This document shows positions 34,958 through 46,726 of a DNA stretch of 64,000 nt, in pieces. The notes below the pieces were generated by a model that worked only from the letters and a program-made list of their open reading frames with translations, was not told the DNA's origin and did not search any database. How positions within the stretch are numbered: position 1 is the stretch's first letter; each line of letters starts with the position of its first letter. The DNA is from Erwinia tracheiphila (lineage in GTDB: Bacteria > Pseudomonadota > Gammaproteobacteria > Enterobacterales > Enterobacteriaceae): contig NZ_CP089932.1 in NCBI RefSeq assembly GCF_021365465.1, forward strand, positions 1,860,001 to 1,924,000, written 5' to 3'. The translations under genes were made by a program, and so were the position numbers.

Positions 34958-35992
34958 TTGACACGATTGACCTTGGCGATAGATGTGATGGGCGGGGACT
35001 TCGGTCCTTGCGTAACAGTGCCTGCGGCAATGCAGGCACTGGCTTCTGATTCGCAGCTGTATCTCCTTCTTGTCGGCGATCCCGATGCTATCTCGACATC
35101 ACTTACAACAGCGGATTCTGCCTTGACGGCACGTTTGCAGATTATTCCTGCCGAATCAGTTATTGCCAGTGATGCCAGGCCTTCTCAGGCTATTCGTCAG
35201 AGCAAAGGCTCTTCGATGCGCGTGGCGCTTGAGCTGGTAAAGGCAGGAAGAGCAGATGCCTGCATTAGCGCGGGTAACACCGGTGCCCTGATGGGACTGG
35301 CAAAGCTATTACTTAAACCGTTGGACGGTATTGAACGACCGGCATTAATGACGGTGTTGCCTAATCAACAGCAGGGCAAGACCGTGCTGCTCGATCTGGG
35401 TGCAAATGTGGTGTCTGATAGCGCAATGCTGGTGCAGTTTGCTGTGATGGGCACTGTCGTTGCGGAAGAAATTCTTGCCATTATGACCCCAAGAGTGGCT
35501 TTACTGAATATTGGTGAAGAAGAAAGTAAGGGCCTGGACAGCATTCGTGAGGCTGCGGCTGTCCTTCGTAACTTGCCAGACGTCAACTATATTGGATACC
35601 TCGAAGGCAACGATCTTCTGACTGGAAAAACTGATGTGCTTGTCTGTGATGGCTTTATCGGTAACGTAACGCTGAAAACGATGGAAGGCGTGGTCAGAAT
35701 GTTTCTTTCTCTGTTTAAGTCGCAGCCTGAAGGGACAAAAAGGCGCTGGTGGCTGACTCTGGCCGGGCGGTTGCTGAAAAAGCGTCTGGCGAAGCGTTTT
35801 GGTCATCTTAATCCAGACCAGTACAATGGTGCCTGTCTGTTAGGGTTGCGCGGAACGGTGATCAAAAGTCACGGCGGTGCCAGTCAGGCAGCGTTTACTG
35901 CGGCAATAAAACAGGCAGAGCAGGCGGTGCGGCGGCAGGTTCCTTGGCGGATTGCCACGCGCCTTCAGGCTGTATTACCTAAGAGTGACTGA
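34958..35992 (+). CDS. plsX: Phosphate acyltransferase PlsX
   Basis: 344 residues. The start is TTG 34958 (then [16 protein letters not shown]), the same unusual start used by E. coli plsX. It converts acyl-ACP to acyl-phosphate for phosphatidate synthesis. Motifs [17 protein letters not shown] and GANVVSDS are visible. It ends 6 bases before fabH. Confidence 0.96.
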   Translation: MTRLTLAIDVMGGDFGPCVTVPAAMQALASDSQLYLLLVGDPDAISTSLTTADSALTARLQIIPAESVIASDARPSQAIRQSKGSSMRVALELVKAGRADACISAGNTGALMGLAKLLLKPLDGIERPALMTVLPNQQQGKTVLLDLGANVVSDSAMLVQFAVMGTVVAEEILAIMTPRVALLNIGEEESKGLDSIREAAAVLRNLPDVNYIGYLEGNDLLTGKTDVLVCDGFIGNVTLKTMEGVVRMFLSLFKSQPEGTKRRWWLTLAGRLLKKRLAKRFGHLNPDQYNGACLLGLRGTVIKSHGGASQAAFTAAIKQAEQAVRRQVPWRIATRLQAVLPKSD

Positions 35993-35998
35993 GCGTAC

Positions 35999-36952
35999 AT
36001 GTATACGAAGATTATCGGTACCGGCAGCTATTTGCCCGAAAAGGTGCGGACTAACGCCGATCTGGAAAAAATGGTGGATACCTCTGATGAGTGGATTGTC
36101 ACTCGAACCGGTATCTGTGAGCGGCGCATTGCGGCTGCCGATGAAACTGTTGCATCAATGGGTTTCCAGGCGGCAGAGCGCGCACTGGACATGGCGGGTA
36201 TAGAACAGAATGAGATTGAGCTGATCGTGGTCGCAACCACCTCTTCCAGCCATGCTTTTCCAAGTTCTGCCTGCATCATTCAGCAAATGCTCGGTATTAA
36301 CGATGCCACTGCGTTTGATCTCGCAGCAGCCTGTGCTGGTTTCGCTTATGCCTTAAGCGTTGCCGACCAGTATATTAAAAACGGCACGGTCAAACACGCG
36401 TTGGTTATTGGGGCAGATGTGTTAGCGCGCACGCTTGATCCGGATGACCGCAGCACCTTGATTTTGTTTGGTGACGGTGCAGGTGCGGTTGTGCTGGGTG
36501 CAAGTGAACAACCCGGTATTATTTCGACTCATCTTCACGCAGATGGTCGTTATTCACAATTACTGACGCTTCCCTACCAGGATCGTCAGCATCAGGAACA
36601 ACCTGCCTATCTGACCATGGCGGGCAATGAAGTTTTCAAAGTCGCCGTAACTGAACTTGCACATATCGTGGATGAAACGCTACAGGCTAACAACCTCGAT
36701 CGCGAGGCAATTGACTGGCTGGTGCCTCATCAGGCTAACTTGCGTATTATCAGCGCGACCGCTCGTAAGTTGGGGATAGGCATGGAAAAAGTGGTGGTGA
36801 CGTTGGATCGCCATGGTAACACGTCCGCAGCTTCTGTACCTTCGGCGCTGGACGAGGCGGTGCGTGATGGCCGTATTCAGCGAGGCCAACTGATTTTGCT
36901 GGAAGCGTTCGGTGGCGGTTTTACCTGGGGCTCGGCACTGGTCCGTTTTTGA
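35999..36952 (+). CDS. fabH: 3-oxoacyl-ACP synthase III
   Basis: This 317-residue condensing enzyme starts fatty-acid synthesis from acetyl-CoA and malonyl-ACP. The active-site Cys is in [13 protein letters not shown], His in [11 protein letters not shown], and Asn in [12 protein letters not shown]. Length equals E. coli FabH. It is in an operon between plsX and fabD. Confidence 0.97.
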   Translation: MYTKIIGTGSYLPEKVRTNADLEKMVDTSDEWIVTRTGICERRIAAADETVASMGFQAAERALDMAGIEQNEIELIVVATTSSSHAFPSSACIIQQMLGINDATAFDLAAACAGFAYALSVADQYIKNGTVKHALVIGADVLARTLDPDDRSTLILFGDGAGAVVLGASEQPGIISTHLHADGRYSQLLTLPYQDRQHQEQPAYLTMAGNEVFKVAVTELAHIVDETLQANNLDREAIDWLVPHQANLRIISATARKLGIGMEKVVVTLDRHGNTSAASVPSALDEAVRDGRIQRGQLILLEAFGGGFTWGSALVRF

Positions 36953-36968
36953 TTATCAGGATAGAAGA

Positions 36969-37892
36969 ATGACGCAATTCGCAATGATTTTTCCCGGACA
37001 GGGTTCGCAAGCCGTCGGCATGTTGGCCGAACTGGCCCTAGAGAACGAGCTGATCGAGCAAACATTCCAGGAAGCATCCGATGCGCTCGGTTACGATCTC
37101 TGGGCGTTGGTGCAGCAGGGGCCTGCGGAAGAACTGAATAAAACCTGGCAAACACAGCCTGCCCTGCTGGCCGCCTCCGTGGCTATTTTTCGCGTCTGGC
37201 AGGAAAAAGGCGGCAAGCCTCCGGCAATGCTGGCAGGGCACAGCCTTGGCGAGTATAGCGCACTGGTTTGTGCTGGCGTGATTGATTTTAGCGACGCCAT
37301 CAAACTGGTGGAATTGCGCGGCAAGCTGATGCAGGAAGCTGTGCCAGCGGGTACCGGGGCGATGCAGGCCATTATCGGTCTGGATGATGCGGCCATTGCA
37401 AAAGCCTGTGAAGACTCTGCTCAGGGGCAGGTGGTTTCTCCGGTTAACTTTAACTCGCCTGGCCAGGTGGTTATTGCAGGCAATAAAGAAGCCGTTGAGC
37501 GAGCTGGCGCGGCCTGCAAAGCAGCCGGTGCGAAGCGTGCGCTCCCTTTGCCGGTCAGCGTGCCATCACATTGTGCGCTGATGAAACCCGCCGCTGAAAA
37601 ACTGGCCATTGCTCTGGAAGCGCTAACCTTCAACGTTCCTTCCATTCCGGTTATTAATAATGTCGACGTAAAATGTGAAACGTCACCAGAGGCAATCAAA
37701 AGTGCACTTATTCGTCAATTATACAGTCCTGTGCGCTGGACAGAGTGCGTGACATCTATGGCCGATCAGGGTGTAGTATCGCTGATTGAAGCAGGGCCAG
37801 GTAAGGTGCTCACCGGTCTGACCAAACGCATTGTTGACGCCCTGACTGCGACAGCGATAAATGATCCCGCCAGCCTTTCAGCGGCGGTTTAA
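36969..37892 (+). CDS. fabD: Malonyl-CoA-ACP transacylase
   Basis: 307 residues from ATG 36969 (MTQFAMIFPGQGSQAVGML), 16 bases after fabH, with AGGATAGAAG upstream. The catalytic Ser is in GHSLGEYSALVC and His in VPSHCALM. It loads malonyl groups on ACP. The frame is intact. Confidence 0.97.
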   Translation: MTQFAMIFPGQGSQAVGMLAELALENELIEQTFQEASDALGYDLWALVQQGPAEELNKTWQTQPALLAASVAIFRVWQEKGGKPPAMLAGHSLGEYSALVCAGVIDFSDAIKLVELRGKLMQEAVPAGTGAMQAIIGLDDAAIAKACEDSAQGQVVSPVNFNSPGQVVIAGNKEAVERAGAACKAAGAKRALPLPVSVPSHCALMKPAAEKLAIALEALTFNVPSIPVINNVDVKCETSPEAIKSALIRQLYSPVRWTECVTSMADQGVVSLIEAGPGKVLTGLTKRIVDALTATAINDPASLSAAV

Positions 37893-37913
37893 CTGACAGA
37901 CGAGGAGGATGCT

Positions 37914-38648
37914 ATGAACTTTGAAGGAAAAGTCGCACTGGTAACCGGTGCCAGCCGTGGTATTGGCCGTGCTATCGCCGAAACCTTGTCCGCGCGTGGT
38001 GCTAAAGTGGTCGGAACGGCTACCAGCCAGAATGGTGCTGACGCAATAAGTGATTATCTTAGCGGTAACGGTAAGGGCTTGCTGTTCAATGTTAATGACA
38101 GCGCTTCTATTGACAGCGTGCTCCAAAATATCCGTACTGAATTTGGCGAAGTCGATATTTTAGTTAATAATGCCGGCATTACGCGTGATAATTTGCTGAT
38201 GCGTATGAAAGATGATGAGTGGCAGGATATTTTGGACACAAATCTGACGTCGGTTTTTCGCCTGTCAAAGGCAGTATTACGCGCTATGATGAAGAAGCGC
38301 ACAGGCCGAATTATTACTATCGGTTCCGTTGTGGGAACCATGGGTAATGCAGGACAGGCAAATTATGCGGCAGCGAAAGCAGGCTTGATCGGTTTTAGCA
38401 AATCGCTTGCGCGTGAGATCGCGTCGCGTGGCATCACTGTAAACGTTGTTGCTCCGGGTTTTATCGAAACAGATATGACTCGTGCGCTGAATGAAGAACA
38501 GCGTGCGGGCATTCTGGCGGAAGTGCCTGCGGGACGCCTTGGCGGTGCGCAGGAAATCGCCAGCGCAGTTGCATTTTTAGCTTCTGACGAAGCGGCGTAC
38601 ATTACAGGTGAAACGCTGCACGTCAACGGCGGAATGTATATGGTCTGA
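37914..38648 (+). CDS. fabG: 3-oxoacyl-ACP reductase
   Basis: This 244-residue SDR enzyme has the cofactor motif [10 protein letters not shown], the NNAG segment, and the catalytic Ser/Tyr/Lys in GSVVGTMGN...NYAAAKAG. It reduces 3-oxoacyl-ACP with NADPH. Length matches E. coli. An AGGAGG lies 5 bases before ATG. Confidence 0.98.
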   Translation: MNFEGKVALVTGASRGIGRAIAETLSARGAKVVGTATSQNGADAISDYLSGNGKGLLFNVNDSASIDSVLQNIRTEFGEVDILVNNAGITRDNLLMRMKDDEWQDILDTNLTSVFRLSKAVLRAMMKKRTGRIITIGSVVGTMGNAGQANYAAAKAGLIGFSKSLAREIASRGITVNVVAPGFIETDMTRALNEEQRAGILAEVPAGRLGGAQEIASAVAFLASDEAAYITGETLHVNGGMYMV

Positions 38649-38802
38649 CATTCACGAAAATTATTTGCGTTATTTGCGGTTATGCCCGCAAAATAGCGTT
38701 AAATCGTGGTTGGACCAGCCGGGATTTAGTTGCATCTTTTTCAACATTTTATACACTACGAAAACCATCGCGAAAGCGAGTTTTGATAGGAAATTTAATA
38801 GT

Positions 38803-39039
38803 ATGAACACTATCGAAGAACGTGTTAAGAAAATCATTGGTGAGCAGCTTGGCGTTAAGCAGGAAGAAGTTGTGAATGCTGCCTCTTTTGTAGAAGACCT
38901 GGGCGCTGATTCTCTTGATACCGTTGAGTTGGTCATGGCTCTGGAAGAAGAGTTTGACACCGAGATTCCGGACGAAAAAGCTGAGAAAATCACAACAGTC
39001 CAGGACGCTATTAATTACATCAATGATCACCAGGCATAA
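38803..39039 (+). CDS. acpP: Acyl carrier protein
   Basis: This 78-residue acidic protein carries the phosphopantetheine site Ser in [20 protein letters not shown]. It starts at ATG 38803 with AGGAAATTT upstream. The 154 bases before it probably contain the strong acpP promoter. Residues differ only slightly from E. coli ACP ([12 protein letters not shown]). Confidence 0.98.
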   Translation: MNTIEERVKKIIGEQLGVKQEEVVNAASFVEDLGADSLDTVELVMALEEEFDTEIPDEKAEKITTVQDAINYINDHQA

Positions 39040-39122
39040 GTGAGCGTCTCCAGGCGGTCATAATGACCGCCTGAGTTTTATCCGTAGCAGATCTTTCTTT
39101 TTACCCTCCCTGGAGGATGAAC

Positions 39123-40364
39123 GTGTCTAAGCGTCGTGTGGTTGTGACCGGTCTTGGCATGTTGTCTCCTGTCGGCAATACCGTAGAGTCTACCTGGAAT
39201 GCTCTTGTTGCCGGTCAGAGTGGCATCAGCCTGATCGATCATTTTGATACTAGTGCCTACGCAACGCATTTTGCTGGCTTAGTAAAGGATTTTAACTGTG
39301 AAGCGTTTATCTCGCGCAAAGATCAGCGCAAGATGGATGCTTTTATTCAGTATGGTGTTGTTGCTGGTGTTAAGGCTATGCAGGATTCCGGGCTGGTTGT
39401 TACCGATGAAAACGCTGCCCGAATTGGTGCGGCTATTGGTTCTGGAATCGGTGGCCTCGGTCTAATTGAGGATAATCACTCTGCGCTTCTCAACGGCGGC
39501 CCGAGGAAAATGAGCCCCTTCTTTGTTCCTTCCACTATCATAAACATGATAGCCGGGCATCTGACTATCATGTTTGGTATGCGTGGGCCAAGCATCGCTA
39601 TCTCTACCGCCTGTACAACGGGTGTGCATAATATCGGTCTGGCTGCGCGTATGATCGCCTGCAATGATGCGGATGTCATGCTGGCAGGTGGTGCTGAAAA
39701 GGGTAGTACGCCACTGGGCATCGGTGGATTTGGTGCCGCACGCGCGCTTTCTACCCGTAATGATGATCCACAAGCGGCAAGCCGCCCGTGGGATAAAGAT
39801 CGTGATGGTTTTGTTTTGGGAGATGGTGCCGGCATCATGATGCTCGAAGAGTACGAACACGCGAAAAAACGTGGAGCAAAAATCTACGCCGAACTGGTAG
39901 GTTTTGGCATGAGTAGTGATGCCTATCATATGACCTCACCGCCTGAAAATGGCGCGGGCGCGGCCTTGGCAATGGAAAATGCATTGAAAGATGCGCGGGT
40001 TTCTCCCGAAAAAATTGGTTACGTTAACGCCCACGGTACTTCCACGCCTGCCGGGGACAAAGCAGAAGCGCAGGCAGTGAAGTCTGTTTTTGGTGCCAGT
40101 GCCAACCGGATTATGGTGAGTTCAACAAAATCTATGATCGGGCATCTGTTAGGGGCTGCGGGTGCAGTTGAGTCAATTATCTCAATTCTTGCATTACGTG
40201 ACCAGGTTATTCCACCGACGATCAATCTGGACAACCCGGATGAAGGTTGCGATCTGGACTTCGTGCCCCATACGTCGCGGCAGATCAAGGGACTGGACTA
40301 TGTCCTGTGTAACTCCTTTGGTTTTGGCGGCATTAATGGCTCACTGATTTTCCGTAAAATCTGA
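39123..40364 (+). CDS. fabF: 3-oxoacyl-ACP synthase II
   Basis: 413 residues from GTG 39123 ([12 protein letters not shown]). GGAGG at 39111-39115 is spaced correctly for this GTG, while the ATG at 39117 overlaps it, so the shorter start, as in E. coli, is chosen. The catalytic Cys is in [11 protein letters not shown], His residues are in [11 protein letters not shown] and GHLLGAAGA, and GFGG is near the end. It controls cis-vaccenate formation at low temperature. Confidence 0.97.
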   Translation: MSKRRVVVTGLGMLSPVGNTVESTWNALVAGQSGISLIDHFDTSAYATHFAGLVKDFNCEAFISRKDQRKMDAFIQYGVVAGVKAMQDSGLVVTDENAARIGAAIGSGIGGLGLIEDNHSALLNGGPRKMSPFFVPSTIINMIAGHLTIMFGMRGPSIAISTACTTGVHNIGLAARMIACNDADVMLAGGAEKGSTPLGIGGFGAARALSTRNDDPQAASRPWDKDRDGFVLGDGAGIMMLEEYEHAKKRGAKIYAELVGFGMSSDAYHMTSPPENGAGAALAMENALKDARVSPEKIGYVNAHGTSTPAGDKAEAQAVKSVFGASANRIMVSSTKSMIGHLLGAAGAVESIISILALRDQVIPPTINLDNPDEGCDLDFVPHTSRQIKGLDYVLCNSFGFGGINGSLIFRKI

Positions 40365-40396
40365 TGTTTTTTTCGTACGAGTCAGTTCGGTCAGCA

Positions 40397-40430
40397 ATGC
40401 CAGTCAGCTAATCCCTGACTGGCATTTTTG
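40397..40430 (+). terminator. Terminator after fabF
   Basis: ATGCCAGTCAG and CTGACTGGCAT form an 11-bp stem with a 7-base loop followed by TTTTTG. It is a clear rho-independent terminator closing the fab cluster. Confidence 0.88.
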
Positions 40431-40600
40431 TATGGTGAATTTTCAGATAAGCTTTTCTGTAAAGCCGCGTTGAGCTGCATTGAAGATATAATTCACCAGC
40501 TCGTTTGATAAAAAACCACTCGTTGCAAACGCGGGATGAATCTGTCAGGTATTACAGGTAATCTTTACGTTCAAATAACAACCTGCAGGGAGCCTGTACG

Positions 40601-41395
40601 GTGTGGGTAAACGGTCAACTTCAGGATAACGTTGCAATTGGCGATCGTGCAGTACAGTTTGGAGATGGTTGCTTCACCACTGCTCACATTAGTCAAAGTG
40701 AGGTGAAAGCGCTGGATGCCCATTTGATGCGTCTTCAGCTTGGCTGTGAACGCCTGCTGATTGAATCGGTAGATTGGCAGCGACTGCGCGAGGAAATGCT
40801 TAATGCTGCTGTCGGCCATAGTGAGGCGGTGCTTAAAGTGATTATTTCGCGAGGAAAAGGAGGGCGAGGGTACAGTGCTTCAGGCTGCGGACAGCCCACG
40901 CGGATACTGACGGTATCTGATTACCCTGGCCATTATTACCATTTGAAGGTCACGGGGGTCAGTCTGCAACTCAGTAGCATCAGACTGGCGAGAAACCCCT
41001 TTCTGGCAGGTATTAAACATCTCAATCGGCTGGAACAGGTGCTTATTCGTGCAGAGCTTGAGCAGACCGATGCTGACGAGGCGCTGGTGCTTGATACCGA
41101 AGGTATGCTGGTGGAATGCTGTGCGGCGAATTTATTCTGGCGCAAGGGGAATGACGTTTTCACCCCTTGCCTGAGTGATTCAGGCGTAAATGGCATTCAG
41201 CGCCAGCAGGTCATTAAGCTATTACGCGAAACGGGAACAATCGTCTCTGAAGTCAGGAACTCACCTGATGTACTGCAAGAGGCTGATGAAGTGTTGATCA
41301 CGAATGCATTGATGCCCGTTCTGCCAGTCCGTCAGATAAGCCAGCATTTTTATCATGACCGAAATCTTTATAATTTCCTTATCTCCCGGATTTAA
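40601..41395 (+). CDS. pabC: 4-amino-4-deoxychorismate lyase
   Basis: This 264-residue PLP fold-type IV enzyme starts at GTG 40601 (then [20 protein letters not shown]). The PLP Lys is in [12 protein letters not shown]. It releases p-aminobenzoate and pyruvate for folate. It ends 11 bases before mltG, the usual pabC-mltG-tmk-holB operon. Confidence 0.95.
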   Translation: MWVNGQLQDNVAIGDRAVQFGDGCFTTAHISQSEVKALDAHLMRLQLGCERLLIESVDWQRLREEMLNAAVGHSEAVLKVIISRGKGGRGYSASGCGQPTRILTVSDYPGHYYHLKVTGVSLQLSSIRLARNPFLAGIKHLNRLEQVLIRAELEQTDADEALVLDTEGMLVECCAANLFWRKGNDVFTPCLSDSGVNGIQRQQVIKLLRETGTIVSEVRNSPDVLQEADEVLITNALMPVLPVRQISQHFYHDRNLYNFLISRI

Positions 41396-41406
41396 TAAGG
41401 GATTTT

Positions 41407-42426
41407 ATGGCTTTAAAAAGAAAAATTTTCACCGGGATAATCGTTATCGTCGTCGCGTCAGTGCTTTTCAGCTACTGGCAGGTCAGACAGTTTGCGCAGT
41501 CACCGCTATCCATTAACAATGAAACCCTCTTTACGTTACCCGCCGGGTCGGGGCGGGTGGTGCTTGAAGCCGAACTCAACCGACAAAAGATCGTGCCACA
41601 AACGATTTGGTTCGGCTGGCTTCTGAAGCTGCATCCTGAACTGGCGAAATTCAAAGCAGGCACCTATCGCCTGACACCGGGTATGACTGTTCGGCAGATG
41701 CTGACGCTACTAGCCAGTGGTAAGGAAGCCCAGTTTCCCATGCGCTTCGTGGAAGGGACCCGTATGAGGGACTGGCTGGCTGAATTACGGGCTGCCCCCT
41801 ACATAAAGCATACCCTTGCCGATGATAATCTGGCGACGGTTGCTTCGGCGCTGGGTTTACAGGCACAAAATGTTGAGGGGTGGTTCTGGCCGGATACCTA
41901 TTCCTATACCGCTAATACCGCCGATGTGGTCATTCTTAAACGAGCCCATCAGCGAATGACAACGCTGGTGGCGAGTGTGTGGGCGGGTAAAGCGGAAGGA
42001 CTGCCCTATAAGGATCAGAACGATTTGCTGACCATGGCCTCAATCATTGAAAAAGAAACGGCCGTGCATGAGGAACGTAGCAAAGTGGCCTCGGTGTTTA
42101 TTAATCGTCTGCGCTCAGGAATGCGCCTGCAAACCGATCCTACCGTCATTTATGGCCTGGGAGACGGCTACACCGGCACACTGACCCGCAGGGATCTTGA
42201 AACGCCCACGGCATATAACACCTACACTATCGCCGGGATGCCGCCGGGGCCAATAGCCATGCCGGGGAAAGCATCGCTGGAGGCTGCAGCGCATCCGTCA
42301 AAAACCGACTTTTTATATTTTGTTGCAGATGGTCAGGGCGGACATACCTTTACCACTAATCTTGCCAGCCATAATCGGGCGGTGCAGGCGTGGCGCCAGG
42401 CGCGGAAGGAAAAAAATGCACAGTAA
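41407..42426 (+). CDS. mltG: Endolytic murein transglycosylase MltG
   Basis: This 339-residue inner-membrane protein has an N-terminal anchor ([17 protein letters not shown]) and a periplasmic YceG domain. The catalytic Glu is in [11 protein letters not shown]. It cuts nascent glycan strands and sets their length. Its last 11 bases overlap tmk. Confidence 0.96.
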   Translation: MALKRKIFTGIIVIVVASVLFSYWQVRQFAQSPLSINNETLFTLPAGSGRVVLEAELNRQKIVPQTIWFGWLLKLHPELAKFKAGTYRLTPGMTVRQMLTLLASGKEAQFPMRFVEGTRMRDWLAELRAAPYIKHTLADDNLATVASALGLQAQNVEGWFWPDTYSYTANTADVVILKRAHQRMTTLVASVWAGKAEGLPYKDQNDLLTMASIIEKETAVHEERSKVASVFINRLRSGMRLQTDPTVIYGLGDGYTGTLTRRDLETPTAYNTYTIAGMPPGPIAMPGKASLEAAAHPSKTDFLYFVADGQGGHTFTTNLASHNRAVQAWRQARKEKNAQ

Positions 42427-43048
42427 ATTTATCGTTATCGAAGGTCTGGAAGGCGCGGGCAAAACCACGGCGCGTGACGTGGTGGTTGCTGTCCTGAAAG
42501 AAGAGGGTGTGAGCGAGGTTGTATTCACTCGTGAGCCTGGCGGTACGCCGCTGGCAGAAAAACTGCGTGAGCTGATCAAGCAGGGTATGGCAAGCGAAGT
42601 GGTCAGCGATAAAGCGGAGCTGCTCATACTTTATGCTGCGCGAGTACAGCTGGTCGAAAATGTGATTAAACCGGCGCTGCAACAGGGCTGCTGGGTGGTG
42701 GGTGATCGGCACGATCTCTCTTCGCAGGCCTATCAGGGCGGTGGCAGAGGAATGAACAGTCAACTTATGCAGCAGCTGAAGCAGAGTGTGCTGGGCGATT
42801 TTGCCCCCGATCTGACGCTCTATCTTGATGTAATGCCAGAAACGGGCCTGGGGCGTGCCAGAGCGCGAGGGGAACTGGACCGTATCGAACGTGAGTCGCT
42901 CGAATTTTTCAACCGCACGCGTGAACGCTACCTGGCGCTGGTAGCGGCTGACGACAGCATCAAAACGATAGATGCCAGTCAGCCGATAGAGCAGGTTTCC
43001 TCGGCTATCAGAGAAACGGTGCGGCAGTGGCTGCGGGAACAGCAGTGA
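42416..43048 (+). CDS. tmk: Thymidylate kinase
   Basis: 210 residues from ATG 42416 ([20 protein letters not shown]). P-loop [21 protein letters not shown] and an Arg-rich lid are present. It phosphorylates dTMP. An upstream ATG at 42320 lies inside mltG and is rejected. The start overlaps the mltG end by 11 bases and the stop overlaps the holB start. Confidence 0.96.
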   Translation: MHSKFIVIEGLEGAGKTTARDVVVAVLKEEGVSEVVFTREPGGTPLAEKLRELIKQGMASEVVSDKAELLILYAARVQLVENVIKPALQQGCWVVGDRHDLSSQAYQGGGRGMNSQLMQQLKQSVLGDFAPDLTLYLDVMPETGLGRARARGELDRIERESLEFFNRTRERYLALVAADDSIKTIDASQPIEQVSSAIRETVRQWLREQQ

Positions 43049-44040
43049 ACTGGTATCCATGGCTTAATCATCCCTACCGGCAAATTATTGCACAGCACCA
43101 GACTAATCGTGCGCATCACGCGCTGCTTGTGCATGGTCTGCCTGGAATGGGTGACGAATCGTTGTTGTGGGGGATTAGCCGCTGGCTGATGTGCCAGCAG
43201 CGAGAGGGGTTAAAAAGCTGCGGTCACTGTCACGCTTGTCAACTGATGCAGGCGCATACCCACCCGGACTGGCATCTGCTGGGTGTTGAAAAAGGTAAGA
43301 GTTCGCTCGGTGTTGACGCTGTGCGTGCCGTAACAGAAACGCTTTTTCATCACGCGCAACAGGGAGGGGCTAAAATTGTCACTGTGCCAGACGCCTCATT
43401 GTTGACCGAGGCTGCAGCTAATGCGCTCCTGAAAACGCTGGAAGAGCCACCCAAAAACTGCTGGTTTTTGCTTTTTAGCCAGCAGCCCTCGCGTTTGCCA
43501 GCAACTCTGCGTAGCCGATGTTTTCGCTACCATCTTGCTGTTCCTGATGAAGAACAAGGGCTGGCATGGTTGCAAAAGCAAATTTCCGTGACGGAGTCGG
43601 AGGCTCTTAGCGCACTGCGTCTAAGTGGTGGTGCCCCGGCTGCGGCACAATCGCTGCTGGAAGCGTCTGTCTGGAGATCTCGCCATGCGCTTTGTCAGGT
43701 CCTGCCACTGGCATTACGTGGCGATATACTCACCCTTATCGGTGAATTAAATGATGACAATGTGCAACGTCGTACTGGGTGGTTGTATTCATTGCTGGTT
43801 GATGCACTGAAATGGCAACAGGGTGGTGGCGAGTTTATCGCCAATGTCGATCAGCAAGCACTGATTGCGGATATCGCTGTTTTATTGCCTGCTAACGCAC
43901 TTAACGAAAGCCTCCGGCTATGGATAAATTGCCGTGAACAACTCGGGATAGCATCTGTTAATCGCGAACTTATCCTGACAGACCAGTTATTAACCTGGGA
44001 GCAGGCACTGCGTGGCTTGCAGACTGGCTCACCCAATTAG
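43045..44040 (+). CDS. holB: DNA polymerase III delta prime subunit
   Basis: 331 residues from GTG 43045 (then [15 protein letters not shown]), in a GTGA overlap with tmk; the further upstream start is rejected. Zinc Cys residues are in [11 protein letters not shown], with [10 protein letters not shown] and the SRCF segment as in clamp-loader subunits. It is more diverged than neighbouring genes, as holB usually is. Confidence 0.95.
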   Translation: MNWYPWLNHPYRQIIAQHQTNRAHHALLVHGLPGMGDESLLWGISRWLMCQQREGLKSCGHCHACQLMQAHTHPDWHLLGVEKGKSSLGVDAVRAVTETLFHHAQQGGAKIVTVPDASLLTEAAANALLKTLEEPPKNCWFLLFSQQPSRLPATLRSRCFRYHLAVPDEEQGLAWLQKQISVTESEALSALRLSGGAPAAAQSLLEASVWRSRHALCQVLPLALRGDILTLIGELNDDNVQRRTGWLYSLLVDALKWQQGGGEFIANVDQQALIADIAVLLPANALNESLRLWINCREQLGIASVNRELILTDQLLTWEQALRGLQTGSPN

Positions 44041-44050
44041 AGACGTATTT

Positions 44051-44845
44051 ATGTTTTTAGTCGATTCCCACTGTCATCTTGATGGCCTGGATTATGAAAA
44101 TTTGCATCAGGATGTCGATGATTTATTAGCGAAAGCTGCTGCGCGAGGCGTTAAATTTATGCTGGCTGTGGCGACCACGCTGCCGGGATATCAGGCTATG
44201 GTTGGCTTGATCGGCGAGCGGCACAATGTGGTGTATTCATGCGGCGTTCATCCATTAAATCAGCAGGAGCCGTATGATTTTGCTGAACTGCGCAGGTTGG
44301 CGGCTGACGTGCGCGTAGTGGCGATGGGGGAGACGGGCCTTGATTATCATTATCAGAAGGAAACCAAAGAACAACAGCAGGCGTCCTTTCGTGAACATAT
44401 TCGCATTGGGCGCGAACTGAACAAGCCTGTTATCGTCCATACCCGGGATGCACGTGAAGATACGCTGGCACTGCTTAGGGAAGAAAAGGTTGAGGAGTGT
44501 GGCGGGGTGCTGCACTGTTTTACTGAAGATCGCAAAACGGCAAAAAAAATACTGGATTCAGGAATGTATATCTCCTTTTCCGGCATTGTTACCTTCCGCA
44601 ATGCTGAAGCAATCCGGGAAGCCGCACGCTATGTCCCGCTGGACCGTATCTTAGTGGAAACAGATTCACCTTATCTGGCGCCCGTCCCTCATCGTGGTAA
44701 AGAAAATCAGCCTGCTTATACCCGTGATGTAGCAGAATATATGGCTGTACTGAAAGGGGTGAGTATTGAAAAGCTGGCGGATGTGACCACGAAGAATTTC
44801 TCCCGTCTTTTTCATATCACTTTGGATCGCCTGACCGAGATTTAA
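44051..44845 (+). CDS. ycfH: TatD-family metal-dependent hydrolase (YcfH)
   Basis: 264 residues from ATG 44051 (MFLVDSHCHLDGLDYE). Metal ligands are in SHCHLD, GETGLDYHY, VIVHTRDA, HCFTED and VETDSPYLAP. TatD-like proteins have nuclease or deaminase-type activity; the role of YcfH is not well defined. Synteny holB-ycfH-ptsG is kept. Confidence 0.94.
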   Translation: MFLVDSHCHLDGLDYENLHQDVDDLLAKAAARGVKFMLAVATTLPGYQAMVGLIGERHNVVYSCGVHPLNQQEPYDFAELRRLAADVRVVAMGETGLDYHYQKETKEQQQASFREHIRIGRELNKPVIVHTRDAREDTLALLREEKVEECGGVLHCFTEDRKTAKKILDSGMYISFSGIVTFRNAEAIREAARYVPLDRILVETDSPYLAPVPHRGKENQPAYTRDVAEYMAVLKGVSIEKLADVTTKNFSRLFHITLDRLTEI

Positions 44846-45102
44846 TTTTCAGCCCGTAATTAGTCCACATTAGACGTAAAGTGCACCGCTTTATCGAGAT
44901 ATAAGAGGCTTATATTGGCTCAGGAAAAGCACAATATCCCGATATTTTGTGAAACGTGATAGTCATCAAACAAATATTCTCTGATTTATTTTACAGTTCG
45001 TAATAAATACGAGAGCGACATAAATGCTCCATCATAATGGGTTCTCCCCTTGTTATGACGCGCCCTGCGCGAAACAGCACCTTTACTCAGGAGTGTATTG
45101 TT
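44846..45102 (+). promoter_or_regulatory. ptsG leader with conserved SgrS target
   Basis: ACTCAGGAGTGT at 45086-45097, just before the ptsG ATG, closely matches the E. coli ptsG segment (ACTCAGGAGCACTC) bound by the small RNA SgrS, and includes the ribosome site. CAGCACC upstream is also conserved. CRP and Mlc sites were not assigned with confidence. Confidence 0.6.
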
Positions 45103-46536
45103 ATGTTCAAAAATGCTTTTGCAAATCTGCAAAAGGTTGGCAAATCGCTGATGCTACCGGTTTCGGTGCTGCCGATTGCCGGTATTTTGTTGGGCGTCGG
45201 TTCGGCAAATTTCAGCTGGCTGCCCGCTGTTGTTTCTCAGGTGATGGCCGAGGCGGGAGGGTCTGTTTTTGCTAATATGCCGCTGATCTTTGCTATCGGC
45301 GTCGCGTTGGGTTTCACCAATAATGACGGTGTTTCTGCACTGGCCGCGGTTGTGGCCTATGGCATTATGGTAAAAACGATGGCCGTCGTGGCACCGATGG
45401 TTCTGCATCTGCCCGCAGGCGAGATTCAAACGAAGCATCTGGCCGACACGGGTGTATTAGGAGGCATCATCGCAGGTTCAATTGCGGCATGGATGTTTAA
45501 TCGTTTTTACCGTATTCAGCTGCCTGAATATCTCGGCTTCTTTGCTGGTAAACGTTTTGTTCCGATTATTTCTGGTTTTACCGCGATTTTCGTTGGGATT
45601 GTCCTGTCCTTTATCTGGCCACCAATAGGAAGTGCTATTCAGGAATTTTCACAGTGGGCAGCGTACCAGAATCCGGTGTTAGCCTTTGGTTTATACGGCG
45701 TGGTTGAACGTTCTCTGGTGCCGTTCGGTCTGCATCATATCTGGAATGTACCTTTCCAGATGCAAATCGGTGAATTTACCAATGCCGCAGGGCAGGTGTT
45801 CCACGGCGATATTCCTCGCTATATGGCGGGTGATCCAACGGCGGGTAAACTTTCCGGTGGCTTCCTGTTCAAAATGTATGGCCTTCCTGCCGCCTCCATT
45901 GCTATATGGCATTCTGCTAAACCAGAAAACAGGGCGAAAGTCGCCGGTATCATGATTTCTGCCGCGCTGACCTCTTTCCTGACCGGCATTACCGAGCCAA
46001 TTGAGTTCTCCTTTATGTTTGTGGCGCCAATTCTCTACGGCATCCATATCCTTCTGGCGGGTCTGGCTTTCCCAATCTGTATTCTTCTGGGCATGCGCGA
46101 TGGCACCAGCTTCTCGCACGGTCTGATCGACTTCGTGGTGCTAAGTGGTAACAGCAGTAAAATCTGGTTGTTCCCGATAGTGGGTATTGTTTACGGGCTG
46201 GTTTATTACACCGTGTTCCGCGTATTAATTGCGAAGCTGAATCTTAAAACGCCCGGACGGGAAGAAGCCAGTGCTGAACAGTCTTCTGCTTCATCAAATG
46301 AAATGGCCGCCAGCCTGGTCACCGCGTTCGGTGGTAAGGATAACATCACGAACCTTGATGCCTGTATCACCCGTTTGCGCGTCAGCGTGGCCGATGTGGC
46401 GAAAGTGGATCAGGCAGGACTGAAAAAACTGGGCGCTGCGGGGGTGGTCATCGCGGGTTCAGGCGTCCAGGCCATCTTTGGTACGAAATCAGATAACCTG
46501 AAAACTGATATGGATGATTACATCCGTAAAATGTAA
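45103..46536 (+). CDS. ptsG: Glucose PTS permease EIICB
   Basis: 477 residues from ATG 45103 ([20 protein letters not shown]), the E. coli length. An EIIC membrane domain with many helices includes the [12 protein letters not shown] signature; a linker and EIIB domain follow, with the phospho-Cys in [12 protein letters not shown]. It imports and phosphorylates glucose with EIIA. The upstream in-frame ATG 45037 is in the leader and rejected. Confidence 0.97.
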   Translation: MFKNAFANLQKVGKSLMLPVSVLPIAGILLGVGSANFSWLPAVVSQVMAEAGGSVFANMPLIFAIGVALGFTNNDGVSALAAVVAYGIMVKTMAVVAPMVLHLPAGEIQTKHLADTGVLGGIIAGSIAAWMFNRFYRIQLPEYLGFFAGKRFVPIISGFTAIFVGIVLSFIWPPIGSAIQEFSQWAAYQNPVLAFGLYGVVERSLVPFGLHHIWNVPFQMQIGEFTNAAGQVFHGDIPRYMAGDPTAGKLSGGFLFKMYGLPAASIAIWHSAKPENRAKVAGIMISAALTSFLTGITEPIEFSFMFVAPILYGIHILLAGLAFPICILLGMRDGTSFSHGLIDFVVLSGNSSKIWLFPIVGIVYGLVYYTVFRVLIAKLNLKTPGREEASAEQSSASSNEMAASLVTAFGGKDNITNLDACITRLRVSVADVAKVDQAGLKKLGAAGVVIAGSGVQAIFGTKSDNLKTDMDDYIRKM

Positions 46537-46584
46537 TCTTTTGGGTTGATGAACTGGCGAAGGCGATCCTTCTCTGTTCTGCTA

Positions 46585-46622
46585 ACAAAGTCCCGAACAC
46601 ATACTCGGGACTTTGTTGTTTT
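46585..46622 (+). terminator. Terminator after ptsG
   Basis: ACAAAGTCCCGA and TCGGGACTTTGT form a perfect 12-bp stem with an 8-base loop followed by TGTTTTTG. It is a strong rho-independent terminator. Confidence 0.9.
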
Positions 46623-46726
46623 TGAACGAAAACCCACTGAAAAGAAAAATCACCGAAAGGTTGAAAGAAAACAAATATCTCGCTCATAATGCGATAACTC
46701 AATTTTTTCTCTCAAGGAGTTGTGCA

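Noticed and set aside
39117..39122. ATG 39117 as the fabF start
   Set aside because: It directly abuts the GGAGG ribosome site; GTG 39123 has correct spacing and matches E. coli FabF.
42356..43060. 234-codon minus-strand frame over tmk
   Set aside because: Shadow of thymidylate kinase, which has clear P-loop and DRH motifs.
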